Positions 49,700 through 61,300 of a stretch of DNA of 64,000 nt are shown piece by piece. Below the pieces are notes generated by a model. The model was not told where the DNA came from and made no database searches. It saw only the letters and a program-made list of their open reading frames with translations. Location: positions 124,471,501 through 124,535,500 of the forward strand of contig NC_081295.1 in assembly GCF_030435805.1 (NCBI RefSeq), in the 5' to 3' direction. Positions within the stretch are counted from its first letter, which is position 1. The number at the start of each line of letters is the position of its first letter. The position numbers were made by a program, and so were the translations under genes. The DNA is from Mustela lutreola. Lineage: Eukaryota; Chordata; Mammalia; Carnivora; Mustelidae.

Positions 49700-50400
49700 G
49701 GAACCGAAGTTCCACTGCGATGGAGAGGCATCAAACGCCACGCCTACGGGCAGTTCTCCAAACTGCAGCCTCCGGCCACGACTGCAACCCGCGCCTCATT
49801 TTCGTTTCTCATGAGTCAGCGAACTCCATGTCTGGGAGGACCGAGGAAGGTTCTACCGCCGTAGTAGACGCGTCCGGCGACTGCACTAGTAAGCCCCTCT
49901 AGCTGCCAGCGGCGCCCAGACTCTGTGGTCGCGGTTTGGAAATCTGCGCGGGAAGTGGGCAGCGAAGGGTGAAGCAGCGGTGGGCTGTACCTTGGAGCTG
50001 CCCAATCGAGGTGCGCCATTTCGTGCGCGCAAGGCAGCCTCGGATTACCGCCTCCCTCAATCAATTTCAAGCGCCCAGGAAAAGCCGCCCCTTTGAGCTG
50101 TTAAGGGGGCGGGGGCGAGGCTCTGGCTGGGCCTCTGGGTTGGGAGCTTCGTCAATCGTCAAGCAGCGGGGCTGTGACAGGCAGCAGCAGGAGCCAATCA
50201 GCATATCGGCGCCCTCTCGGCCCGCGCTCCCCCGCAACCGGGTCGCGGCCGTTACTGGTGGCGCGCGCGCGGGGACTCAAAGTAGGTGAGTTCTGGGGGG
50301 CTTCGTCCACCGCTCCTCGGAAGCCATCTTGGTTCTCTCGGAGGGCGGGGTGGGCGTGCCTTGGGTGCGACTGGGCGGAAGATACTTGGAAGTTTGTTTC
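49700..50400 (+). promoter_or_regulatory. MDC1: MDC1 CpG-island promoter and probable untranslated exon 1
   Basis: CpG-dense sequence with an AP-1-like TGAGTCA at 49812-49818, CCAATC near 50000 and a CCAATCAG at 50194-50201. A strong donor (agtag/gtgagt) at 50285/50286 could end a non-coding exon 1, giving an intron 1 of 2,046 bp to the acceptor at 52331. TUBB is transcribed away on the opposite strand about 2 kb to the left. The start site is inferred, not seen. Confidence 0.6.
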
Positions 50401-50689
50401 TCCGGATTGTAATACTCATCCTTCCTTGACGTCTCTCCCCGAGTTTAGGTATGAAGACGGGGAGTCGTGGGACCTGGAACCTGGAGGGAGCCCCCTGGGG
50501 TGGAGATCAAAGATGGTGGCCCACTGGATTGGCTCCAAGGGCCCTGGGCTCCCGCTGAGTTCTCCATTCTTTAGGCCAGAGTTAGCACTATCCCCGTGGA
50601 CGCGGCCTAATTTCCCTGTCAGCAGCTAACCTCTGCGGTGACATCTTTCGGAGTGATTTCCACCCATATTGTGTTGACTTTTCATCACC

Positions 50690-50840
50690 TTTCATTTGTC
50701 CTTTCATCAGGAGGGCAGGGTTAATTTGACCTTTGGTTTGTGAAGAATGTATCCTGAGCTCTTTGAACAGTACCAGGTGCACAATAGGTACTGTCTTTTT
50801 GAGCAGTACCAGGTGCACAGTAGGTACTGTCGAATGAATA
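50690..50840 (+). repeat. L2/MIR-like 3' end with a duplicated terminal unit (MDC1 intron 1)
   Basis: The unit cagtaccaggtgcaca(a/g)taggtactg occurs at 50768-50793 and 50804-50829 (period 36). It resembles the L2 end (gtgcctggcacatagtaggt) followed by gaatgaat. Confidence 0.5.
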
Positions 50841-51279
50841 TGATGGGGCTAGTTCTGCTGCTCCGGTTCTCCAGAGGGTTTGTGAAGGCAGAAATAGAAT
50901 TAATGGTTACAATATAATGAGAAGGATTAGGGGAAGTACAAGTTCAATGACCAATGGGGACCATGTGGGTACACGAAGAACACTAGAAGGCAAGGAAAAT
51001 TCCAGGAAAGTGACCTTTGAACTGAATCATAAACTATGGGTAAGAATTGGACCAGAAAACTAGGAATGAAGGGCCAAGGAACTGGCTAAGGCATGCAGGG
51101 GTTGGAAACAACAGGAACAGGGTGTTCAGAAATTGGGAAGGTCCATGCGGCTGAAACATAGGCTTTGGTATAGGGGAGCAGGACCTGAGGTTCAGATCAT
51201 GGAGGGTATTGCGAAGGAGTTGAGATTTTGTTTTATCCCGTGGGCATGGAAAGCCACCAAATATTAAACAGAGACAGTA

Positions 51280-51695
51280 TCTTGGTGATCTTGGGCAAGT
51301 TCCTTAACCAACCTATGTTTCAGTTGCTTAGCCTGATAAATGGAATATAATAATAGTAGTTTACAAGGTTCTTGTGAGGATTAAGAGAGTCTGTCATTGT
51401 AAAGTAAATAGAGCAGTGCTTCACACATAGCAAACCTCTATGTATGTCAGCTGTTAGGATTCTTTGCAGCTTAGTTTGATCACACTGTGACATTCTGGTA
51501 AAATATAAAAAGCCTGTGTTTTGCAGAAGCACATTTATTCCTGTCCTTTCCACCTACCTGCTGTGTTATCCTGAGCAAGTCATTTAATATTTTTAGCTTT
51601 GGTTTCCCAAATGCATGCCTCATATGTCTATTATGCCTGACACATAACACAGTGCCCAACACACAGCTGATGCTTGGCAAAGTTTAGCTCCCTTT
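51280..51695 (+). repeat. Two MIR fragments in MDC1 intron 1
   Basis: 51280-51460 (gatcttgggcaagttcctta, gaggattaagagagtctgt) and 51540-51695 (atcctgagcaagtcatttaa, cagtgcccaacacacag). Confidence 0.65.
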
Positions 51696-51710
51696 AAAAT
51701 GTTTTTTTCA

Positions 51711-51901
51711 GGGGCGCCTGAGTGGCTCAGTTGTTAAGCATCTGCCTTCAGCTCAGGTCATGATCCAGGGTCCTGGGATCAAGCCCCGCATCAGGCTCCT
51801 GGCTCAGCAGGAAGCCTGCTTCTCCCTCTCCCACTTCCCACTTGTATTCCCTCTCTAGATGTCTCTTCTTCTCTGTCAAATAAAATTTTAAAAAATAAAA
51901 T
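51711..51901 (+). repeat. CAN-SINE in MDC1 intron 1
   Basis: Exact 15-bp target duplication AAAATGTTTTTTTCA at 51696-51710 and 51902-51916. Confidence 0.95.
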
Positions 51902-52334
51902 AAAATGTTTTTTTCAAACTGTGGGTTCCAACCCAGTGGATAGTGGATAGTGAAATCAATTTAGTGGGTTGCAGATCAGCATTTAAACAATAGTGGATGG
52001 GGGAAAAAAAGAATGAAAACTGGCAGTGTATTGTATACCATAAGGCTAAGCATTGTTTCTCAAAATGTTCGTCTCTATACGTAAGCACATGCATTTGTAT
52101 AGTTTGTGTACTTGGGACCTTCTAATATTTATTCCCTCTCCCATAATATTTATATTTATTATAGTCACAAATATTTTTGGAATGTTTCAGAAAGGTAATA
52201 ACAGGATGCTTGTCAGAAGGAGAAATGTCAACCATCACAACTCTCCAGATTTACCCCAGTTATCAGCCTCCTCTTTAAGGCTGTGTGTGTGGACCTGTGA
52301 TAGAGTTGATGATAATGCGTTTCCTTCCCAGGTC

Positions 52335-55300
52335 ATGGAGGACACCCAGGCTGTTAACTGGGATGTTGAAGAAGAGGAGGAGACAGAGAGATGCAGTGAA
52401 TCCTTACCGTGTAGCTTGGAGCCCGTAGGGCGATTGCATATCTTCAGTAGTGCCCATGGACCAGAAAAAGGTCAGAGGTTATTGGATACTAAAGTACTGG
52501 TATAGGCCTCTTATTTTTGTGGGGAGGTAGTTGGAGGGTTGTAAGAAGCTTATACATGTTTCAAGGAGATCTGAAAAAATGTTTCACTGGGAATTCAGAG
52601 GAGGGGCCTGATTGAGTTGATTGTTTCAGGCAAGTACCCTGGGCTCAGTGGGCTCAGTTTTACTTTGGTAGGAGAAGATGAAGAGATTCATATGAAAATC
52701 CAGCATGGTCTGGAAATGGATGGTGGTGATAGTTGCACAACAATGTGAATGTACATAATGCCAATGAACTGTACACTTAAAAATGGTTAAATAGTAAATT
52801 TTTCATATATTTCACCACAACAGAAAAAACCCAATATGGATAGATAGGGTATTGACAATGAATAACACTTATTAACAATGAATAACACATTGCTTCTATT
52901 CTTCAATACTTAGGTCTTCTCCGGTCTTGTGTATGTATGTGTATGTCTGTGTAAGTAAAGTGACAAGTTTATTAAGTGAAGATATAAGGAAAAGCTCTCA
53001 AGAGTAAGGGGGTCCTGGAGCCCCTGCGTAGCTCAGTGGGTTAAGCCCCTGCCTTCGGCTCAGGTCATGATCTCAGGGTCCTAGGATGGAGCCCTGTATC
53101 AGGCTCTCTGCTCGGTGGGGATCCTGCTTCCCCCTCTCTCTCTGTCTGCCTCTCTGCGTACTTGTGATCTCTCTGTGTCTCTGTCAAATGAATAAATAAA
53201 ATCTTAAGAAAAAAAAAAAAAAAGTGAAGGAGTCCTGACAGGGTTGACTGTCTTTTGTTTTTCTTATGTGTGTGGGGATCTTGAGTTAGTAGTGGAGTAC
53301 TTAACGGAATATTTTCCTGATAGCAGGCCAAGACTCAAGCTTTAACTTATCTGCCTCTTTAATTCTTAGATTTCCCCCTGTATCTCGGGAAGAATATGGT
53401 GGGCCGAATGCCTGATTGCTCTGTGACCCTACCCTTTTCATCCATCTCCAAACAACATGCAGTGATTGAAATTTTGGCCTGGGACAAAGCGCCTGTCCTC
53501 CAAGATTGTGGCAGCCTCAATGGTACTCAAGTCCTAAGGCCTCCTAAGGTCCTAAGCCCAGGGGTGAGTCACCGGCTGAGGGACCAGGAGTTGATTCTCT
53601 TTGCTGACTTGCCCTGCCAGTACCATCGCCTGAATGTCCCCCTGCCCTTTGTTTCCCGGGGCCCTCTAACTGTAGAAGAGACACCCAGGGTACAGGGAGG
53701 AACTCAACCCCAGAGGCTCTTGTTGGCTGAGGACTCAGAGGAGGAAGTAGGTATGTCTGTGTATTGGGAGGGTGGGTGAGAAGATGGAGATGGTGAGTAT
53801 AAAACAGTCAACTTACTCCTTTCTACTCTTGACAGATTCTCCTTCTGAAAGGTGTGTGATGAAAGGACCAAGGACCTCCCCTTTGGCAGCAGTAGTTCCA
53901 GAGAGGTGAGTGCCAAAGGGCCAGATACTTGAGTCTTCAAAAGGAGGAGGAACCAGGGACTGTAGGATCCATCTGCAAGAGATGCTTATCATGAAAGTGG
54001 GGAATCGCACATACTCTTTCACTCAGATGAACTTTGATTGAACACCTCTGATTGTGCCAAGTAGAGAACTAATTGCTGGAGAGAGGAAAGAAAGCACCCA
54101 CAAAAAAACAAAAAACAGCTACTGCCTTGTGTCTGCCCTTATGGGGCTCATAGCTGAGCGGAGTATTCCTTCTTGGGAAACGGGTGCTATAGACTCTTTC
54201 CCTTCTCTTCCCTTTGCAGTGATGAAGAAGGACCTTCTCCTGCCCCAGATGGCCCTGGGCCACCATTTGCCTTCAGCCTGGACAGTGACACAGATGAGGA
54301 AGAAAGTCAGCATCCAGCAGCAGGAGAGGCCTTCTTAGCTGCCAGAAGAGGCTCCACTGCAGAGACAGAACAGCCTACAGCTGTGGCAACTGAAATCCAG
54401 CTTGAAAAGGATCAGTGTTCAGTGAAGGAGAGGAACAATGGCACAGAGGTTGAGAGGGATGCAAGGAATGGGGTGGTCCCACTTGGGGCCACTCTGGCAA
54501 GAAACCAAACTGCTGAGGAGGACAGTGACACAGATATGGATGAGAGCAGGCCTGCTGAGGTCCTCTGGAAAAGGGCCCAGCCTTCTGGCTTCACAGACAG
54601 TGATACTGATGTGGAAGAAGAAGGGATCCCCGCAACCCCAGCTGTAGTTCCTACGAAGAAGAGGCAAATCCTCCACGAAATTAGTAAAAAGATTCCTCAG
54701 GCACCTGCTTTGGTACATCTGCAGGAGAGCCCAGCCAATAATGATACAGATGTGGAAGAAAGTGAGTTCCAACTGGCAGTCCCTCCGGAGAGAAACCAAG
54801 CCTCCGTGGTGATTGACAGCAATACAGATGATGAGGAAGAAGTCTTAGCAGCACTCACTTTGGCACATCTGAAAGAGAGCCAAGCTGATACATGGAACAG
54901 AGGTACTGATGTGGAAGAGAGCAGGGCCCAACCTGTGGCTCTTCTGGAGCAAAACCAAACCTCTGCTGGGAGAGACAGTGACACAGACTCGGAGGAGGAG
55001 GGGCTCCCAATCGAAAAGAAAGGAACTGTTCCCAAGTGTCATATAGACAAGGCATATTCAGAAAAAAGGCAGTCTCCTCTCCAAGACTGTGATCTAGGGG
55101 TGGACGAAGATAAGAGCTCACTTGGGGCCCATCTGCAGAGAAGCCAAGCCTCTGCCACAGTGGACATCAACACACAAGTGGAGGAGAAAACCCTATCAGG
55201 ACCAGCCGTTACACTTGTGGAGAAGCATCAAGTGCCTATGGTATGGACAAATCAAACAAATGTGGAAGTAGAAGGGGGCCAAGCAAAGCTGCCTGTGATG

Positions 55301-58300
55301 CATCTAGAGGAAACCCAGCCTCCTCCCCCTGGGGACTGTGAGACAGGTGCAGAAGAGGGCACATCCTTAGCAGCCTCAGTGGTGGCAGATACAGGAAAGT
55401 GCCAGCTTCCAGCAGAAGGGGATGCTGGGATGGAATGGGCTGCAGCTGTTCCTGAGCAAGAGAGAGCTCTTGAGGCAAGGGCCCAGGGTGAATCCCTTGT
55501 GTCACAGGTGGAGCAGGATCTTCTCCCTGTCTCGAGGGAGAACCTTACAGATCTTGTGGTGGACACAGGCACTTCAGGGGAACCCATCCAGCCGCAGAGA
55601 GAGGGAGCCCAAACCCCTACAGAAAGGGAGAGAGAATTACATGTGGACAGGACCAAGGACTCTGGGGACAACCATGGTGGTAAGTGCTGGACTTCCTCCC
55701 TTGACTCCTTAAAGAAAGAATGCAAAAATAACAATAATAAATAAATAAAAGAATGCTTATAGGGTTTCCTAGTCTATTTGAGCTGCTATAACAGAATGCC
55801 ATAGGCTGGCTGGTTTATAAACAACAGAAATTTTTTCTCATAGTTGTGAAAGCTGGGAAGTCCAAGATCGGAGTGCCAGTATAGTCATGTTCTGCTGAAG
55901 ACTACTTCCTCTTCATAGGCAGCTATCTTCTCACTGTGTCGTCACATGGCAGAAGGGGCACAAAGGGAATTCTGGGGTCTCTTTTACAAGGGTACTAGTC
56001 CCATTCATGTGGGTTCTACCTTCATGACCTAATCATCTCCCAAAGAACTTACCTCCTAATAAAATCACATTGGAAATTAGGTTTCAACATACGAATTTGG
56101 GTGGGGATATAAACATTTGGTCCATTACAGAGGGCTTGGGGCTAGGGAGAAAATGGTAGAGAAAGAATAAGGAAGTGTCAGATAAGACTTTTTTTTTTAA
56201 GGTTTTTTTTTTTTTAAGATTTTATTTATTCATTTGACAGACCACAAGTAGGCAGAGAGGCAGTTAGTGAGAGAGAGGGAAGCAGGCTCCCTGCCCAGAA
56301 CCGCAGGATCATGACCTGAGCCAAAGGCAGAGGCTTTAACCCACTGAGCCACCCAGGTGCCCCTTTTTTAAGGTTTTATTTATTTGTCAGAGAGAGAGCA
56401 GCAGGCAGAGGGAGAAGCAGGCTCCCCACTGAGCAAGGAGCCCAACAGGGGGCTTGATCCCAGCACCCTGGGATCATGACCTGAGCCGAAGGCAGACAGT
56501 TAACTGACTGAGTCACCCAGGTATCCCCAGATAGGACTTTCTATTATCTGTCTTATATTTTCCCCTCTCAGATTCTGAAGACTTGGACCTACAGGCTACC
56601 CAGTGCTTTGTGGAGAGAGAGAATCAGAGCCCAGAAGGTAAGGACATCCATGTCATATGGATCTTGGCACAAGTGGGAGCTGGGAGCCTAGACTGGTGGT
56701 CCTTGAAGGTTGTGAATACTGGTGTGGGGAGGCCAGGAGGCCAGGAGTGGGAGCCCAGAGTTCTCTGGAGGAGCTATGCTTGAGCCAGCTTTTTTTGTCC
56801 AGCAGTCCAGAGCATGGAGGATGAAGCTACCCAGGCCTTCCTGGTTACTCTACCCCAAGACCCTGGCCCTTCCTGTTGCAGTTTCCAGGCCCCAGGTATA
56901 AGAAATTCTAGCCTTCATGCCCCTAACTTGGCATCATTGCTTTTCCCTCATGTTTCTTTCATAATCTTTGACTCTTCTGCTAATGTTTCTCCATCTCCCA
57001 TCTTTTTTTTTTTTTTTTAAGATTTTATTTATTATTTGACAGAGAGATCACAAGTAGGCAGAGAGGCAGGCAGAGAGAGAGGAGGAAGCAGGCTCCCCAC
57101 GGAGCAGAGAGCCCGATGTGGGGCTCAATCCCAGGACGCTGGGATCATGACCTGAGCTGAAGGCAGAGGCTTAACCCACTGAGCCACCCAGGTGCCCCTC
57201 TCCCATCATTTTTAAAGAGGCTGCTATGAGAACTTCTATGCACATGTGGGGTCTTAACTTAGACAAATATTAAATGTAGTAATTGTCCTCTTTATTCCAA
57301 GCCTTCCTTTAATAATCCACTTAGGTTTATTATTCATGAATTTTTTCTTTGAAAGATTTTATTTATTTATTTGAGAGAGAGAGCGTGCACACGCGCACAC
57401 CCACATGAATGGGGGAGAGGGGCAGAGGAAGAGGGAGAAGCAAACTCCTCGCTGAGCAGGGAGCCTGATGTGGGGCTCAGTTTCAGGACCCTGAGATCAT
57501 GACCTGAGCTGGAGGCAGATGCTTAACTGACTGAGTCACTCAGGCACCCCTGTTATAAATTAATTTCTCTTACTCTTTTTTCAACCTATTAAATTTTCAA
57601 TCTGCATTTCTCTCTCTCTTTGACTCTTTGCCTCCAGGTGCCCTGGATGAGCCATGGGAAGTCTTGGCAACACAGCCATTCTGTCCGAGAGAGTCTGAGG
57701 CCTCTGAGCCCCATCCCATTGCTGCCCATCTTGATGCCCATGGATCTTGCCCCTCTACACCCAGGACACCACCACAAGCCCAACATCCAGAGATCCCAGT
57801 TCATGAAGAGGCACTGGGGACTCAAGGCAGAGGGATGCAGACTGTGGAGAACGACATGGGTACACCAAGGGAAGCAGCAGAGGGGGTGACCCCTGAGAGA
57901 GGACTGTTGAACAGGGAAACCAAGAACCTGCCAGCAGAAGAGAGAGAAGATGTTATAGGAGAAGAAGAATTAACCAGAGGGAAACAGATGTTAGCTAGAG
58001 ATAATCAGGGACAAGAGTCTGACCAAAAGGTAAAAAGTGCAAGTATTGAAAGGAATACGGAGACTTTAAACATAGAAATTGAGATCCCCAGGGAAGTACA
58101 AGAGGAAGAGATAGGAAAGCAGACTCTTGCAAGAGAAGTATTTGAGAGAGAAGCAGAGAAACTAGTACTAGAGAGAGAAGATGAGCCAAGTGGATTAGGC
58201 ATTGAGGTACCAGAAGAAAAACTGGAGAGCGGACCACAGAGAGGGGAAACAGAGAAAGGGAGCCAGGACCAGGAAGGGCAGGCCTCCCATCTAACACCAG

Positions 58301-61300
58301 AGCCTAGAGCAGGGACGGGAGACCATCAGGGACTCACTTCAACCCCAGGAGCTTCTGGGAACCAGTCAGATGGAGCCCCGATAAGCCCCAGGAGGCAGCA
58401 GAGAGGTAAGTGAAGGCAGAGGGAAACCCAAGATGGTACACAGCCCCTGTGCTAATCAACCCCTAAGTGTCTCGACTCTTAGACCTCAGCTCCACTTGCT
58501 TTTACTTTCTCTCTAGGCCACTGGACTTACAAGATGCCACCTGCTGAGAAGGCCTCTGCGGTGAGAGCTGCTTTTTCTACCTCTTCACTGCCCCTTCACC
58601 TGACCTTGCTTTAGTCTACTCCTCCATCTTCCCGATTTTCTTCGGTTGTTACCACTCCTTAGTTGGCTTCTGTGCCTTTCCTTTCAACCTGTCATTTTCC
58701 ATATCTGTTTCCCAAGTTCTATCTCCCTCTGTCTGACTCAGAACGTCCATTTTTTCATGTCTTTTCCCTTTTTCCAACCATCCTTTTATTATCATCATCT
58801 ATCTGTGGAGAACACTGCTGGCATGAGGAAAGGTGTGTGAGAATGAGGACTGCTCCCTCCCTAGGAAGTTCCCAGTCTCATGGAAGGGAGATCATAGATA
58901 AGTGAAATGCCAGGAACACACTCTAACCATAAACAAGTATTAAGAACATATCCAAGTACTGTCTCTCTTCTCTCTGCCTCTTCTTCCCTCACTTGCTTCT
59001 GTTTCTCTTCAGGGTGATCAGGAATCTGCAGATGCTTGTCTGCCTCCTGCAGTGCCTGAAGCCTCAGCCCTCCACCACAACTCCCTCCTCTCTCAGAGTC
59101 AAAAACATCCTGTGCCCCAGCCCTTCCATTCTCCCTCTCCATCTTCTTTAGAGCCCATTCCCAGAACCAGACAAAATGGGAATCAGGAAGTTCCAGAGAC
59201 TACCTTGTCCTCAGACATGGAGCCTCTCCACTCAAAATCCAAAGTCAGGCTCCAAGGGTCCTCCAGGAAGACACCCTCTGCAGTTTCTTCTTTAGCCCTT
59301 GAACCACACTCTACCATCCCCACAGACCAGCCCCTCAGTCCTGAGCTCACATCTCGGGTCACTCGGGGCAGGACACGTAGGTCCTCTGTCATGACCCCTG
59401 AACTAGTTGTCCCCACAGCCCCTGAGCTCCAGACTTCCACCTCCAAAGACCAGCCTGTCATCCCTGAGTCAACATTGCCGGTCACTCGGGGTAGAACAAA
59501 TAGGTTTTCTGTCAAGACCCCTGAACTTGTTGTTCCTATAGTCCCTACAGTCAAGCCTTCCACCTCCAAGGAGCAGCCTGCCGCTACTGAGCTCATATCT
59601 CAGAGCAGGACCCATAAATCTGTCAAGACCCCTGAACCAGTTGTCTCCACAGCCACTCAGGGAAGGGCACATAGGTCTTCTGACAAGACTCCCAAAACAG
59701 TTATCCCCATAGCCCCTGAGCTCCAGCCTTCTACTTCCAAAGACCAGCCTGTCACCCCGGAGCGCACATCTAGGGTCACTTGGGGCCGTACACGTAGGTC
59801 CTCTATCAAGACTCCTCAACCAACTGTCTCCACAGTCCCTGAACTCCAGCCTTCCACCTCCAAAGACCAGTCTATCATCACTGAGCCCATATCTGGGGCC
59901 ACTCACAGCAGGACATATAGGTCTTCTGGTAAGACCTCTGAGCCACATGTCCCAACAGCTCCTAAAGTCCAGCCTTCCATCGCCACAGACCAGCCTGTCA
60001 CCCCTGAGCCCACATCTAGGGTCACTTGGGGCAGGACACGTAGATCCTCTGTCAAGACTCCTAAACCAACTGTCCCCACAGTCCCTGAACTCCAGCCTTC
60101 CACCTCCAAAGACCAGCCTGTCATCACTGAGCCCACATCTGGGGCCCCTCACAGCAGGACACATAGGTCTTCTGGCAAGACCCCTGAGCCAGTTATCCCA
60201 ATAGCTCCTGAAGTCCAGCCTTCCATCCCCACAGACCAGCCTGTCATCCCCAAACCCACATCTCAGGGCAGGACACCCAGGTCTTCTATCAAGACCCCTG
60301 AGCCAATTGTCCCGACAGCCCCTGAGCCCCAGCTTACCACCCCTGGAGGCCAGCCTGTCACCCCCAAACGTACATCTCGGGGCAGGACACCTAGATCTTC
60401 TAGCAAGACCCCTAAATCAATTGTCTACACAGTCCCTGAGCTCCAGGCTTCCACCCCCACAAACCAGCCTGTCACCCCCAAACTCATATCTCTGGCCACT
60501 CGGGGCAGGACACAAAGATCCTCTATCAAGACCTCTGAGCCAGTTGCCCCCACAGCCCCTGAACTCCAGCCTTCCCTCTCCACAGATCAGCCTGTCACTC
60601 CTGAGCCCACATCTCGGGCCACTCGGGGCAGGACACATAGGTCCTTTGTCAAGATCCCCCAACCAACTGAGCTCAGAGCCCCTGACCTTGAATCTCTCAC
60701 CCCCACAGATCAGCTGGTCACCCCTAAGGCTCAGGGTTTTCAGGGTAAGACACTCAGGTCTTCTGGAATAAGTGCTGGGCCAGTTCTTACCACCCCTGAA
60801 TTCCAGTCTCCTGTCCCCACAGACCAGCCTCTTCCCCCTGAGCCCATCTCTCAAGCCAATTGCAGCAGGAAGCTGAGGGCCACTAGGAAATATGGGTCCC
60901 TCACAGCTCCCATTGTCTGTGAGCCGTATTCTGCACTCCCTGAATCTAAATCTCAGTCCTCAAGGAACCAGAGACAAGGGGCAGTGAGAGTAGTTGAATC
61001 CCTCAGGACCACACCCAAGCCTGCCTTAGCCCAGCTTCCTGAGGCCCCCACTCATGCTACCCAAATCCAAAAGGTAGAGGGAGCAGGCAGATCAGAGTTC
61101 ACCCCAGAGCCCCTGCCTAAGGCCTCTCAGAGCTGCAAGAGGCCTTTGGCTACTGTAGATTCACCCCCACTTCAAAAACGGCTCCAAAGAGGGGAAGTCA
61201 CCCAGAAGACAGTGTTCCTCAAGGAAGAGGAAGAAGATCCAATGGAGAGGCCAAGGAAGGAAGAGGTAGGGAGAGGGCCGGGCCTATGAAGCTAGGAAAG

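Noticed and set aside
59469-60164. 231-codon open frame on the minus strand across the MDC1 PST repeat, plus several shorter ones
   Set aside because: The 123-bp repeat period is a multiple of three, so one stop-free unit yields a long open frame on either strand. The coding strand is fixed by homology to MDC1 and by splice sites.
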